Assembly: GCF_003967555.1 (NCBI RefSeq)
Contig: NZ_BIFS01000002.1
Span: 186,001 to 250,000 of the forward strand
Source of the DNA: Dictyobacter kobayashii
GTDB taxonomy: Bacteria; Chloroflexota; Ktedonobacteria; Ktedonobacterales; Ktedonobacteraceae
Length of the DNA: 64,000 bases
Reading direction: 5' to 3'
Below, one piece after another: positions 27,682-37,832 of this stretch. A program made the translations under genes and the position numbers. Position 1 is the first letter of the stretch. Each line of letters starts with the position of its first letter. Below the pieces are notes generated by a model. It ran no database searches, was not told the DNA's origin, and was given only the letters and a program-made list of their open reading frames with translations.

Positions 27682-28098
27682 ATGGGTGTCGCACTCGAAG
27701 ACCTCGGGCAGGCCGTCAAACGCTTACAATATCGCCACCATCGCACGCTCGATGCAAAACTGATGCCGTTGGGAATTACGCTGGTGCAGTGGGACGCGCT
27801 GCGGGCGATCAGCCAGCATCCTGATGCGTCGTCACACCGGCTTGCGCAACTAACGTTCCAGACCGATCAATCTTTTGGTGCCCTGGCGGGTCGGTTGGTG
27901 ACCCATGGGCTGATCGATCGAGTACCCGGACCCGGAAGAGCTCTACGCCATCACCTTACGCCTGCCGGCGAGGAGCTCCTGAGCAAAGGTTATACCGTGG
28001 TCAATGAGGTGCTCGCGCAGTCCTTCTCGTCACTTTCGTCCACGGAAAAAGAGACCTTATACGATCTGCTGACACGCCTGCTACATCCACAAAACTGA
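27682..28098 (+). CDS. MarR-family transcriptional regulator
   Basis: This is a 138-residue winged-helix regulator. The N-terminal dimerisation helix is followed by LVQWDALRAISQHPDASSHRL, shown as QWDALRAISQHPDASS, then the recognition helix TDQSFGALAGRLVTHGLIDR and the wing RALRHHLTPAGEEL. The start codon chosen has AAGGAGAG upstream. It is divergent from the alpha/beta hydrolase and is preceded by two repeated palindromic sites, so it probably represses itself and the hydrolase in response to a small ligand. A strong hairpin overlaps its stop codon. Confidence 0.92.
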   Translation: MGVALEDLGQAVKRLQYRHHRTLDAKLMPLGITLVQWDALRAISQHPDASSHRLAQLTFQTDQSFGALAGRLVTHGLIDRVPGPGRALRHHLTPAGEELLSKGYTVVNEVLAQSFSSLSSTEKETLYDLLTRLLHPQN

Positions 28099-28133
28099 GA
28101 AAGTGCAGGGAGAACCCCTGCACTTTCTCAGTT
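28093..28133 (+). terminator. Terminator overlapping the MarR stop codon
   Basis: Perfect 18-bp arms, left beginning AACTGAGAAAGTGCAGGG, enclose a 5-nt loop. The stem includes the TGA stop codon and is followed by TTGAT. Pairing is perfect, so it can also act on the other strand. Confidence 0.75.
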
Positions 28134-28223
28134 TTGATAACCGGTCGCCTTGCTTCAGATAGCATCGAAGCTATTGCTATCAATAGCGGGTGCCTTAGTA
28201 GCATGGGCGGCAGTTCGTATGCA

Positions 28224-31063
28224 TTATGGATGGGACAGGCTCACATGGTCAAAGCGAGAGGTATGCAGGCTGGTGTCCTTGTGAGCTGTGACAGCCAGAC
28301 CGACATAGATAGCATCAGACATCGAAATGGTTGCTGAACCGACCTTGGTCCAGGAGCTGCCATCACGGGAGATGAACCCGGTAAAGGTTGAGCCTGCCCG
28401 TGTCAGCTTGATCCAGTAAGGTGCCCTGGCCTTTTCCTCCTGCGTATGAAGTGCTCCGGCCCCAGTCGATGTGCGCTGCTGAAAGATGCTGCCATGCTCG
28501 GCAGTAATCACTATATCGGCGAAGGAGGCATTCGCATTCAAGTTTTCACGGAACATCACGCCCGCTTCGGCCTCACTATCAGTATCATTTATATCCATGA
28601 CATGGGCGACAATTGAACCATCTCCCGAGAAAGCTTGATACACATAGTGGAAAGCATCAGCTGTGCCCCCAATATCCTTGCCTGACCCGCGCACGGTAAA
28701 GGTGTTATGGGTAAACGCAGCCGCACCGGGTTTGCCAACCGAACCGATATCTTGTTGTTGCCAGGGAGCCGGTAGCAAACCGGTGGGAATTGGTTCCCGA
28801 GCAAGGTTCTGATCATCCCCATAGACAAAGCCATTGCCAGTAAAGCCTACATAGGCACGGCCAGCAATATTCATGTCACCAGTGACAACATTCGCGCTAT
28901 CATAGATGCCAGCGGGAGCAGTTGAAAGCAGTATCCAGGTTGCTCCCTGGTCGGCTGAGCGATAAATGCCATAGGCGGTATCACCATTGGCTTTTCCATA
29001 CATGTAGATCGCTGGATAGCTATAGCCTGGCAATGGTTTGCCAAAGCCAAAGGAACGCGCCTCCTGTACCGCACTCACCTTGGTCCAGGCACTCTGGCCA
29101 GCATCAGTGGTATACCACAAGCCACCTTTCGCGGCGCTCGACCAGACGTTTCCAGCATAGCCCGGTGCCGCGTGGATCTGACCATAGACATGACAATCGC
29201 CACTTTGTGCACATGCCGGCGAATTCGCAGCTGGCACGAAAGTTTTGCCCCCATCGGTCGAGGTATAGAAAGAGCCTGTCGATGAAGTACCTGTCGAGAA
29301 AGTAATGGCATAGAAAGCGTTATTAACCTTGTCAGACGCTAAGGCACGCTTTGAGCCCCACCAGAACAGCCAGTGCGTATCTGCGCTATCACTGATGCCC
29401 GTACTCTGGTTCCAGGTTGCGCCTCCATCGGTTGAATAGTATGGGGCATTGCCTTTACCAAAATCTCCGGTGCTGGGTAACCACACAAGATTCTTGGTAT
29501 CGGTTGCCGATAGGGCGATGTTGCCGCCAACACTATTTGTCGGCGTACTTCCAAACAGTTGCCATGTTTTGCCTCCATCGGTTGAGGTTGCTCCACGCCC
29601 GGTTAAGGAAGGATAATAATTATTCTTCGCTTGCACGGTTACCAGCGTATTCGGACTGCCACCGCTGTAATCCAGGCTGGTTCCTCCCCAGAAAGCACTA
29701 TCGACGAGCGGCTGCGTCGGATAACTATCCACATTGGCATGGTAGAAGCCCTGACGATCATAAATAGTAGAAACCGGTGCACCACCAGGCGGGGCCACCA
29801 GGTCGGTTGTCACCGTCTCCTCAATACCCTGTGAATAGAAATTCCAGGCGATGGTTGGACCTGTATTATTCGTTGCATACCAGACCCCGGTGCCCTGTGG
29901 GAACCACAACTTATCCGGCACCAGCGGATCAAAGGTAAGCTGGGCACTGGTCATAAAATTGACCTCGTCAGTATTCACGATCCAGGGAATTTTTGAGGAT
30001 GCAACACTGACATTGAGGGTATCCCAGTTGCTTCCACCATTCGTTGTGCGCCAGATATTGCCGTTAGAGACGCCACCAGCACCAACAATAACGCGTTGGG
30101 GATTACTGGGGTCGACCGCAACTTCATAACCATTGCCGCCCGCTGATGGTGAGATGGTGGTTGCTGTGTTTGTGGCAGGATCATAACGCTCCACGGCGCC
30201 GGCGCCCGAAGTTGCGTTGAAACCAACATACAATGTACCATCAGAAGCGATACTGGCGCTATAAGGAACTAATGAGGAACTGATAGCGTTGGTCCAGGTT
30301 GCACCGGCATCATCGGACATATAGACACCCGAACCGGAAACGCCAACATACACACGGTTTGTCTTCCCATTGGTTGAACCACTGCTAGGATCAAAGAGGA
30401 CAAATTGATCACCAGCGGGGTGCTTCCACTAGCAGAACCTACCGGAACACTACTCGTCGGCACTTGCGTCCAGGTTGTTCCACCATCGGTGGTCACCCAT
30501 AGCCCCTGTTCGCGCGATCCAAAGTAGACAACATTGTCATTGTTGGGATCAACCGCCAGGCGTTCGCTGCCGGTTCGATAATCTGCATTACCACCCATGA
30601 ACCAGCGTTGACCATTATCCGTAAAGGTCTGGCCCTGATTGGTGCTTTTAAGGATACGGCCAGTCTGATTACTAAGGTCGTTGCCAACAGCCAGATACAG
30701 GGTCTGGGCGTTTGTTTTACTGACCGCGAGACTCTCAACGTTATAATCGCTGCCCGTAGGATTGGGAACAGCGCTGCTGGTTATCAATTGTTGCCAGGTA
30801 TCATTTGGTCCTAGTTTATAGGCTCCGCCCACATCAGTGCGGATGTACATCAGTCCCGGGACAGTGGGATGGATAGCTATGCCAGTGACAAAGCCACCAC
30901 CACCGATCTTGAGTTGCTTCCAGTTGTAATCTGGCGCAATACTTGCGCTACTGGCTTTAACGGTGAGTTGATTTGTAGAAGCAAAGAGCATGATAGTAAG
31001 CAAGCCAACGCCTACCAGCGCAGCAATGATCCTGGTGCTTCTTTGCATAGATCCATACAACAT
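28224..31063 (-). CDS. Secreted GH74 xyloglucanase (frameshifted)
   Basis: Two frames together encode about 946 residues. The N-terminus has a signal peptide, then the GH74 opening WKQLKIGGGGFVTGIAIHP and YIRTDVGGAYKL, which contains a catalytic aspartate of the family. BNR/sortilin-like propeller repeats follow (TTDGGTTWTQV, SDDAGATWTNA, STDGGKTW and more). The last 160 residues form a jelly-roll module like DUF1349 or a laminin-G fold (FRENLNANASFADIVI). The enzyme cleaves the backbone of xyloglucan outside the cell. Adding one C to the run complementary to GGGG at 30417-30420 joins the frames as STPAGDQFVLFDPSSG. The start has AAAAGGAG. A GntR/LacI regulator gene lies upstream. Confidence 0.87.
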
Positions 31064-31224
31064 GGTAATCTCCTTTTCATCTTGAAAAAGCCTCATGTCT
31101 GATAAAGGGGAAGTATCCATTTCCCCGTTAGCCTTGCCTTGATGGTTGTAAGAGAATTCCTCCTTTTTTCATAATGATAAAAAGCGAAGTGCCCCATACG
31201 GGCGTCCGCATACGCGGCCGAGCC

Positions 31225-31271
31225 GGTTTTTATGCGGGCACTGCGCTGTACGCAGTGCCCGCATAAAAACC
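31225..31271. repeat. Long inverted repeat with 21-bp arms
   Basis: Perfect arms beginning GGTTTTTATGCGGGCACTGC are separated by a 5-nt loop. It lies between the regulator end and the GH74 start, both on the minus strand. It may end the regulator transcript; the T run is inside the stem rather than after it. Confidence 0.7.
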
Positions 31272-31440
31272 ATCAAGCACCACAGGTGTATCATGATTCC
31301 TTGCACAAAGAGACAATGATGACCTTACAGGTGGTCATACACATGACCATCCGTATAGGTGAGAATCACGAGCGCGAAATATTATTTACTTTTTGGCTTC
31401 CAGAGTTATAGCTGGTGCTTGGTAGCCTTTGTTGCCATAT

Positions 31441-32600
31441 CTATTCCATGCGGAGGCGTGGTTGAATATAGATGCTATCCTCATGTGGCTGCTCGCCATT
31501 CATCAAGGACTCCAGCAACGTAAACATGCTCCTTATCAGATCGGCAGAATTCATTTCAAGCAAGGTCATATTCCTGGTACGCCCGAAGAGGATCGGCGAA
31601 TCGGCATTCGAGAGAGAAACAAGCTGAACATCTTTACCAATGTGTATTCCCAATTCTTCAAACGCCACCAATGCCCATCAGCAACCAGGTCATCGGTGAT
31701 ATAGATGCCGTCTGGTCTCTCTCCTTGCGGGGAACCAAATACTTCCTTTGCCAGCAAATAGCCTCGCTCCTGAAGACTAAGCGTACGGTGCATCGGTATC
31801 GATACCTGTGGGATATAACGGAAAAGTGAATGATCGACTGGAAGGTGCTGCTGCTGCAAAGCCTGATTAAAAAAATGAGCTTGATCAAACTCGCTGTCAA
31901 TATCTTCTGCTGCCGCGGACCAGTATCCTATACGTTGACAATTCTTCCGCACCATTACATCAGCCGCCAGACGGGCCGACATAATGACATCATGCTTTAC
32001 CATCCAGTCTCCACCGCCCGCGAAAACCACATGCGGCTTCGGGAGCAATGGAACATGATCATCACTATGGGAATTAAAGCCGATGATCAGACAACCGTCG
32101 ACCGTAGGCGCGTTGAGAAGAGTAATAAGTTCGTCAGGCAATTGGTGGGGACCCAGTGGACGCGAGAGAAAGTGAAATGAGGTATACTCGTTTTCGACTT
32201 TCGCCCGTTGTTCGACAATCTGTGCCAGTTTTCCCCAGAGCAGCGACCAGAATGGAGAGGCAGCGTTACTGGCAATCAATGAGATATTAAAAACAATATG
32301 GATAGAACGTTTTAAGAGAATGTCCGAGACAAAGATCCCATGCCGTGCTTTACGATAAAATATCTGTTCATTCTCCAATAGATCCAACGCTGTCGTCAAC
32401 GTTGCACTCGATGTGTTCAATAGACTACAGAGCTCACGGATCGTCGGCAGGCGACTCCCTGGTCCTAGATCGGACGCCAGGACACGCAGGCGCTCGGATA
32501 CATCGGCTACTTTGGCATTGACACGCCGAAACTGCTCTGAACGACGTTGTTTGGGAATTTGTAAATCGTTCTCATCGAAACTTTTGATACTCACATCCAT
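31441..32600 (-). CDS. GntR/LacI hybrid sugar-responsive regulator (frameshifted)
   Basis: The N-terminus is a GntR winged helix (about residues 28-85: DLGPGSRLPTIRELCSLLNT) and the rest is a LacI-type sugar-binding domain with RPDGIYITDDLVADG. The frame then breaks. Adding one C to the CCC run at 31674-31676 restores DGALVAFEELGIHIGKDVQL and a protein of about 386 residues, matching the 382-residue paralogue at 62438-63586 along its length. AraR-type regulators of this build leave DNA when the sugar binds. It is divergent from a GH-A glycosidase and upstream of GH74, so both are likely targets. Palindromic sites lie in its promoter region. Confidence 0.85.
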
Positions 32601-32636
32601 GGATACTGCTTCCGTCCTTATAGAGATCTTGTCCCC

Positions 32637-32761
32637 TGTGTTCTAAAACAAGCATACTGACAATCTGCCAGATTGTCAAGTTTTTCTTCTAATATGAGGT
32701 TAATAGCACACCATTCTCCCAAAATCACTTACATATCAAAGTTCTGTGTTTTAGAACACAG
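32637..32761. promoter_or_regulatory. Candidate operators of the GntR/LacI regulator
   Basis: Three palindromic features fill the divergent region: TGTGTTCTAAAACA at 32637-32650, its inverted relative within CTGTGTTTTAGAACACAG at 32744-32761, and a 21-bp palindrome TGACAATCTG-C-CAGATTGTCA at 32658-32678. The two related sites flanking the third suggest cooperative or looped binding. Confidence 0.6.
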
Positions 32762-32997
32762 CTCGATGACATGAACACGAAGCGTTTTCTCGGTAAAGCT
32801 ACCACAGGGTTTTCCCTGCTAGCTGGCTTGCATTTTCCAGCTCGGCGGAAGGAAGCGACCAGTCGGTTGCTTGCTGCTCGTATTATAATTACTGACATAA
32901 ATATTATTTCTGCCGCTTCCAGATGAACGCACGATGATTGATCCTTTGGCGGCAATCATTTTCCAATCCTTTTCAAGGAAGAAGAAAGGACTGCATA

Positions 32998-34209
32998 GTG
33001 TTTACACTAGGCGTGAACTATTGGCCACGTAAAAAGGCCATGTATTGGTGGAAAGATTTTGATCGCTCTGAGGTGGTGCAGGAGTTTTCAGAGATTGCTG
33101 CGCTCAATTTGCAGGTAGCGCGCATCTTCCTGTTCTGGGAAGATTTTCAGCCTGCGCCAGAGCGGATAAGTGATCGGGCGTTGGCGGACCTGGGTACGGT
33201 GCTCGATGTGGCTCAGGAAGTTGGTATTAAAGTGATGCCGACGTTTTTTACGGGCCATATGTCGGGGGCCAACTGGTGGCCGATCTGGGCCTTGCTCGAT
33301 CAAGAAGGTCCCATAACACATCCACTGCGACTCACCAATGGTGAATATACCGCTCGCATGGGACGCGACCCCTATGCAGATCCGTTGATGCTTGATGCGG
33401 AAATACGCCTGGTTGAGGCGATCTGTGCCCGCTATGGGCATCATCCAGCTATCTATTCGTGGAACTTCTCAAATGAGCCAGATTTATTTGCACGGCCTAA
33501 ACGCGTTGAGGATAGCGCACGCTGGAACCAGTTGTTATATACAGCGGTTCGTAAATATTCTGCGTACCCCATTAGTGCGGGTATGCACATGCCAATGTTA
33601 ACCAGTCACAATGGCTTTCATCCCGATTTGTTAGCACCTTATAATGTTTTTCTCTCGATGCATGCCTATAGTATCTACTATAGTCTGACCGCCCATAGCG
33701 AGCCATTGAATAGTGATGTGGTCCCTCTGGCTAATCTGATTACTGAAGCGCTGGGCGGCAAGCCTGTCCTGCTGGAAGAGTTTGGTTATGCCAGCTCAGA
33801 AAAAGGCGATGAGTCAAGATATATCACTATCGAGCGCGAGAATAAGCCCCACCAGCAATACGTTGCGTCTGATGCAGATGGTGGCCGTTACTACCGCGAA
33901 GTCCTCCATAAATTGGCCCGCTGTGGCTCACTCGGTGCCTTTGGCTGGATGTTCTCTGATTACGATCCTTCGTTATGGGAAAAGCCGCCGCTTAAACTGA
34001 ACGTCCATGAACGTTTCTTTGGCCTGACGCGCTACGATGGCACAGTCAAACCATCTGGTGAGGCTATGCGCGATTTCGCGCAGCTTGTGGCGGCCGGTGA
34101 ACTGCCCCCGAGAACAGTCGCCCCTCTCAAGCTCAGTGCAGAAGAATGGTATCAAGATCCTCAGGGCAACTTTGATCGTCTGTTTCAGCAGTGGCGTGGA
34201 CATATCTAA
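32998..34209 (+). CDS. GH-A clan glycosidase, GH5/mannanase-like
   Basis: This 403-residue TIM-barrel hydrolase has the acid/base E160 in WNFSNEPD and the nucleophile E261 in PVLLEEFGYAS, the classic GH-A pair on strands 4 and 7. The opening FTLGVNYWPRKKAMYWW and the FTGHMSGANWWP region resemble GH5-type beta-mannosidases and related enzymes. There is no signal peptide. The GTG chosen has AAGAAAGGA upstream; an ATG 60 bases earlier lacks support. It is divergent from the GntR/LacI regulator and next to GH74, so it may trim imported hemicellulose fragments. The exact substrate is uncertain. Confidence 0.85.
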   Translation: MFTLGVNYWPRKKAMYWWKDFDRSEVVQEFSEIAALNLQVARIFLFWEDFQPAPERISDRALADLGTVLDVAQEVGIKVMPTFFTGHMSGANWWPIWALLDQEGPITHPLRLTNGEYTARMGRDPYADPLMLDAEIRLVEAICARYGHHPAIYSWNFSNEPDLFARPKRVEDSARWNQLLYTAVRKYSAYPISAGMHMPMLTSHNGFHPDLLAPYNVFLSMHAYSIYYSLTAHSEPLNSDVVPLANLITEALGGKPVLLEEFGYASSEKGDESRYITIERENKPHQQYVASDADGGRYYREVLHKLARCGSLGAFGWMFSDYDPSLWEKPPLKLNVHERFFGLTRYDGTVKPSGEAMRDFAQLVAAGELPPRTVAPLKLSAEEWYQDPQGNFDRLFQQWRGHI

Positions 34210-34236
34210 CCAGAAATCAATATCCTATTTCATGCG

Positions 34237-34284
34237 GGGAGTGTGTTTGGTAGGCGGCCGCAGCCGCCTACCAAACACACTCCC
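34237..34284. repeat. Palindrome related to the paired-palindrome family, copy 4
   Basis: This 48-bp palindrome has one mismatch by its centre. Its left arm begins GGGAGTGTGTTTGGTAGGCG and the core GGCCGCAGCC is the reverse complement of the core of copy 3. The lead-in sequence and the second GGCGCC hairpin are absent. It lies between convergent genes. Confidence 0.75.
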
Positions 34285-34341
34285 TTGGTATTGCCTTCCT
34301 GAGCATAGAGTCAGTCCCTTGTTTGGTCCCGCGAACACACA

Positions 34342-34974
34342 TTAGAGCTGAGACTTGCCGGCCCTGATGCCCTCCAGACGGCGTGCGACAACATCCCAGT
34401 CGACGATATTCCACCATGCGCGTAGATAATCGGCGCGGCGATTCTGGTATTTCAAGTAATACGCATGTTCCCATATATCATTCGCCAGCAGGGCGGCTTT
34501 GTGTTCTAGCAGCACGCTATCCTGGTTCGGGCGCGAGAACACCTGGAGCTTGCCGCTTGCCGGATCGACAACAAGGAAGACCCAACCGGAGCCAAAATGC
34601 TTGAGGCCGGTCTCCTCAAATGTCGCTTGAAATTGCTCGAACGAGCCAAAATTATCTTCTATGGCCGCTGCCAGGTCTCCTGTAGGGCGGGCGCCGTCAT
34701 TACGCCGTAGAATCTTCCAGAATAACTGATGGTTAGCGTGTCCACCACCCTGGTTACGCACCACTGTACGGATCCGTTCCGGTACATCGTCAATATGTCG
34801 CAGTAGTTCCTCTATCGTCAGATTGTCGAACTGTGGGTAGTCTTTCAACGCCGCGTTGAGGTTATCAATATACGCCTGATGATGTTTGTCGTGATGGAGA
34901 TGCATCGTCTGAGCGTCAATGTAGGGTTCCAGCGCATCGTATGCATACGGCAAAGGTGGTAATCGATAGGCCAT
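34342..34974 (-). CDS. Superoxide dismutase, Fe/Mn type
   Basis: This 210-residue enzyme converts superoxide to hydrogen peroxide and oxygen. The metal ligands line up as H27 (HLHHDKHH), H82 (GGGHANHQLFW), D166 and H170 (NDIWEHAYYLKYQNRR). GGGHANHQ and the residues around it favour manganese, but metal choice cannot be fixed from sequence alone. It is a normal-length cytoplasmic enzyme transcribed alone. Confidence 0.96.
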   Translation of the reverse strand: MAYRLPPLPYAYDALEPYIDAQTMHLHHDKHHQAYIDNLNAALKDYPQFDNLTIEELLRHIDDVPERIRTVVRNQGGGHANHQLFWKILRRNDGARPTGDLAAAIEDNFGSFEQFQATFEETGLKHFGSGWVFLVVDPASGKLQVFSRPNQDSVLLEHKAALLANDIWEHAYYLKYQNRRADYLRAWWNIVDWDVVARRLEGIRAGKSQL

Positions 34975-35286
34975 AGAAAGGTTCTCCTCATATAGAAAAT
35001 GGATGGAGGCTAACGCATGGCGCTCTCCTGAAGCATATTATAGCAGCTTAGCCAGAATAGTAGGAAGATCGTGGGTATGGCGCTCCATCACGTGATAAGC
35101 AGTGTGAGTGATGACTGCGAAAAAAAATAAGTTCAGCTCCTATGCTTTTATTGACCAGATCCACTGCGAACGCGCTAAATGATACACGCCACCCATCGTC
35201 CGCCTTGCAAATACATGCAAGAACGGGTTACACTGAAATTCTTATTAATAGATATTGTGATCAAGCCTGAGCAGAAAGGATAACGC
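34975..35286. other. Divergent intergenic region, about 310 bp
   Basis: This holds the upstream regions of the SOD gene and the S9 peptidase transcription unit. No strong hairpin or conserved operator was seen. Confidence 0.4.
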
Positions 35287-35343
35287 ATGAGCGAACACGA
35301 TAACGCCACTGAACACAAGGATTTCACAGGAGGAGAGAAATAA
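35287..35343 (+). CDS. 18-codon leader ORF coupled to the S9 peptidase gene
   Basis: ATG is preceded by AGAAAGGATAACGC, a good ribosome site at six-base spacing. The peptide MSEHDNATEHKDFTGGEK ends with TAA that overlaps the next ATG as TAATG. The ribosome site of the peptidase (GGAGGAGAG) lies inside this ORF. The arrangement fits translational coupling. The peptide is hydrophilic and has no known match. Confidence 0.5.
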   Translation: MSEHDNATEHKDFTGGEK

Positions 35344-37508
35344 TGGACAGTCAGTTATCATTGGAGGACGTCGCACGATATCCGCGTCCGGGCATGGACG
35401 CACCAAACGGCATCGCGTTCACTCCCGACGGCCAGAAGGTTACCTATCGCCAGGGAGCGGCAGGTTCGCTTGCTCAAGAATTATGGAGCTACGATCTAGA
35501 CAGCAAGGAACGACGGCAGCTCACGAATCTGTCTGGTGATGCATCGCCTGCTACAGGTCAGATCTCCCTTGAGGAGGAGTTGCGCCGCGAACGAAGCCGC
35601 CAACGTGCCTCCGGCGTCACCAGCTACCAGTTCGCCCGGGCCACCGAGGGGGCACCACTGGTCCTGCTGATCCCTTTTGATGGACGGCTCTATATCGCGC
35701 GCGGCGAGCAAAGCCTGGCCCCACTCGCGGACAGTGAGGGGGCGCTCGATGCGCGACTCAGCCCGGATGGGTCGCGTGTAGCGTTCGTGCGCTCCGGTGA
35801 GCTTCACGTTATCACGACCGATGGGGCTGGACAGCTACAAACGCTTACCAGCGGCGCGCTGGATGGCGTGACCAATGGCCTGGCAGAATATATCGCGCAG
35901 GAGGAGATGGATCGCCCGGATGGATATTGGTGGAGTCCGGATGGCACACAGCTGGCGTTCGTGCGCGTCGATAGTCGCCATATTCCTCGCTATCCTATCA
36001 TGCACCAGGGAACGGAACACGTAGCCGTGGAGGAACATCGCTATCCCTTCGCGGGCGCACAGAATGTCGCCGTTCAACTGGGTATTGTACCGGTGGATGG
36101 ACGCCCGGAGGATGTCACATGGATGGACCTGGGTACAAATGATGATATCTATCTGGCACGTGTAACCTGGCGACCCGATGGCATGCTGGTTGCATTGCTT
36201 CAGTCCCGCGATCAATGTTCTCAGCGGCTACTGGCCTTCGATCCCCAAAGTGGCGCGCCCACGACGCTGATTGAGGAACAGGGACAGCCCTGGCTCAATC
36301 TTCACGATGACCTGCGCTTCCTGCGCTCGGGTGAATTTCTCTGGTCAAGCGAGCGCACTGGCTTTCGCCATCTTTCACTCCATGATCGCGACGGACACGA
36401 GATACGGACACTGACCGAGGGACCATGGATGGTGACTGGCCAGGTAGCAGTTGATGAGGATCAGCGTCTTGTCTATTTCCAGGGTACCAGGGAGAGCCCA
36501 CTGGAACGGCATCTCTATGCTGTCTCGCTGGATGGCGGATCCCTGCGGCGCCTGACGCAGGAGTCGGGTTGGCACGACGCAATCATCTCGCCTGACCACC
36601 GCTTTTTCGTCGATACCTGGCAGAGTCCTCAGCAGCCGCCTCGCCTGACGCTGCGCAGCCTGCAAGATGGGGAAGAACAGGAAGTGCTGTTTGAGAGCGA
36701 GGGAGTCACGCCCGCTTCGCTCGGACTGTACGTGCCGGAGATTACTAGCTTCCGCACAAGTGATGGCACGGTACTCTACGCGGCAATTTATGCTTCAGAA
36801 CATACACGCACCGCAGGTCAGCCACGGCCGCTGGTGGTCTCGGTCTATGGCGGCCCTCACGCGCAGACCGTGACCAGTACCTGGTCGCTCACTGTGGACC
36901 TGCGCGCGCAATACCTGGCCCAACAGGGCTTCGTCGTCTTGAAAGTCGATAACCGGGGCAGCGCACATCGTGGCCTGGCCTTTGAGGGAGCGATCGCGCA
37001 CTCTCTGGGGCAGCTCGAAGTTGATGATCAGGTGGAGGGTGTACACTTCCTGAGTAGCCGACCCTACGTCGATAGCGAGCGCGTGGGCATCTATGGATGG
37101 AGCTATGGTGGCTATATGACGTGCCGAGCGCTCTTGCGGGCGCCGGAGGTGTTTAAGGTAGGCATTGCTGGCGCACCAGTTACCTTCTGGGAAGGATACG
37201 ATACCTACTATACCGAGCACTATATGGGGCACCCAACCACCAATGCCACCGGCTACGCCACCAGTTCAGTGTTACCATACGCCGAAAAACTGGCTGGCAA
37301 GATATTGTTGGTACACGGCCTGGTGGACGAAAATGTGCATGCCCGCCATACCATGCGCCTCGTCGAAGCCCTGGCAACATCTGCGGGGAACTATGAATTG
37401 ATGATCTTCCCGGAAGCACGCCACATGCCACGCAATCCCGCGCACCTTAAATACCTGGAACAGCGACTGGTAGAGTTCCTGCAGCGCCACTTATCAACCG
37501 ATCATTAA
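35343..37508 (+). CDS. S9 family serine peptidase, dipeptidyl-peptidase IV-like
   Basis: This 721-residue enzyme has an N-terminal beta-propeller with WD/PD40-like repeats (FTPDGQKVTYRQG, LSPDGSRVAFVRSG, WSPDGTQLAFVRVDS) and a C-terminal alpha/beta hydrolase domain. The catalytic triad is S587 in YGWSYGGYM, D662 in GLVDENVH and H694 in EARHM. The DPP-IV-type glutamates of the propeller that hold the substrate N-terminus are suggested by YIAQEEMDRPDGYWWSPDG, here QEEMDRPDGYWWSPDG. No signal peptide is seen, so it probably trims dipeptides from proline-containing peptides in the cytoplasm. A short leader ORF is coupled to its start. Confidence 0.93.
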   Translation: MDSQLSLEDVARYPRPGMDAPNGIAFTPDGQKVTYRQGAAGSLAQELWSYDLDSKERRQLTNLSGDASPATGQISLEEELRRERSRQRASGVTSYQFARATEGAPLVLLIPFDGRLYIARGEQSLAPLADSEGALDARLSPDGSRVAFVRSGELHVITTDGAGQLQTLTSGALDGVTNGLAEYIAQEEMDRPDGYWWSPDGTQLAFVRVDSRHIPRYPIMHQGTEHVAVEEHRYPFAGAQNVAVQLGIVPVDGRPEDVTWMDLGTNDDIYLARVTWRPDGMLVALLQSRDQCSQRLLAFDPQSGAPTTLIEEQGQPWLNLHDDLRFLRSGEFLWSSERTGFRHLSLHDRDGHEIRTLTEGPWMVTGQVAVDEDQRLVYFQGTRESPLERHLYAVSLDGGSLRRLTQESGWHDAIISPDHRFFVDTWQSPQQPPRLTLRSLQDGEEQEVLFESEGVTPASLGLYVPEITSFRTSDGTVLYAAIYASEHTRTAGQPRPLVVSVYGGPHAQTVTSTWSLTVDLRAQYLAQQGFVVLKVDNRGSAHRGLAFEGAIAHSLGQLEVDDQVEGVHFLSSRPYVDSERVGIYGWSYGGYMTCRALLRAPEVFKVGIAGAPVTFWEGYDTYYTEHYMGHPTTNATGYATSSVLPYAEKLAGKILLVHGLVDENVHARHTMRLVEALATSAGNYELMIFPEARHMPRNPAHLKYLEQRLVEFLQRHLSTDH

Positions 37509-37832
37509 GACACCGTCTTTGCCACGAGAAAGGAGAGAGACATTCCTGATAAAGGATAAAAGCTCTCTCCGAGCTAGCCGCGAAAGAATACTACACTTCC
37601 AACTGCGCAACATTCAACTATACCGCTAAATCATCCAGGCACACGCTCTTAGGCTGGTAACGCTCGAGCTTATAGGCTATACTTTAACCAGATGGGCACA
37701 AAGATCCCGCGGCCCTTACCTGAATTCAGACAACCCTTTTCTTTTTTGAGACTCATCCATATATGCCATCAGATTGCAGAGGAGCTTGATAACAGTGTTT
37801 ACAAATGCGTTGAAACATAGTAAAATGCGTGG
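37509..37832. other. Intergenic region including the left end of IS607 element 1
   Basis: About 325 bp between the peptidase and the resolvase gene. Near its right end the octamer AAATGCGT occurs twice, 37804-37811 and 37823-37830 approximately, as expected for subterminal resolvase-binding repeats. The exact left end cannot be read because IS607 elements lack terminal inverted repeats. Confidence 0.4.
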
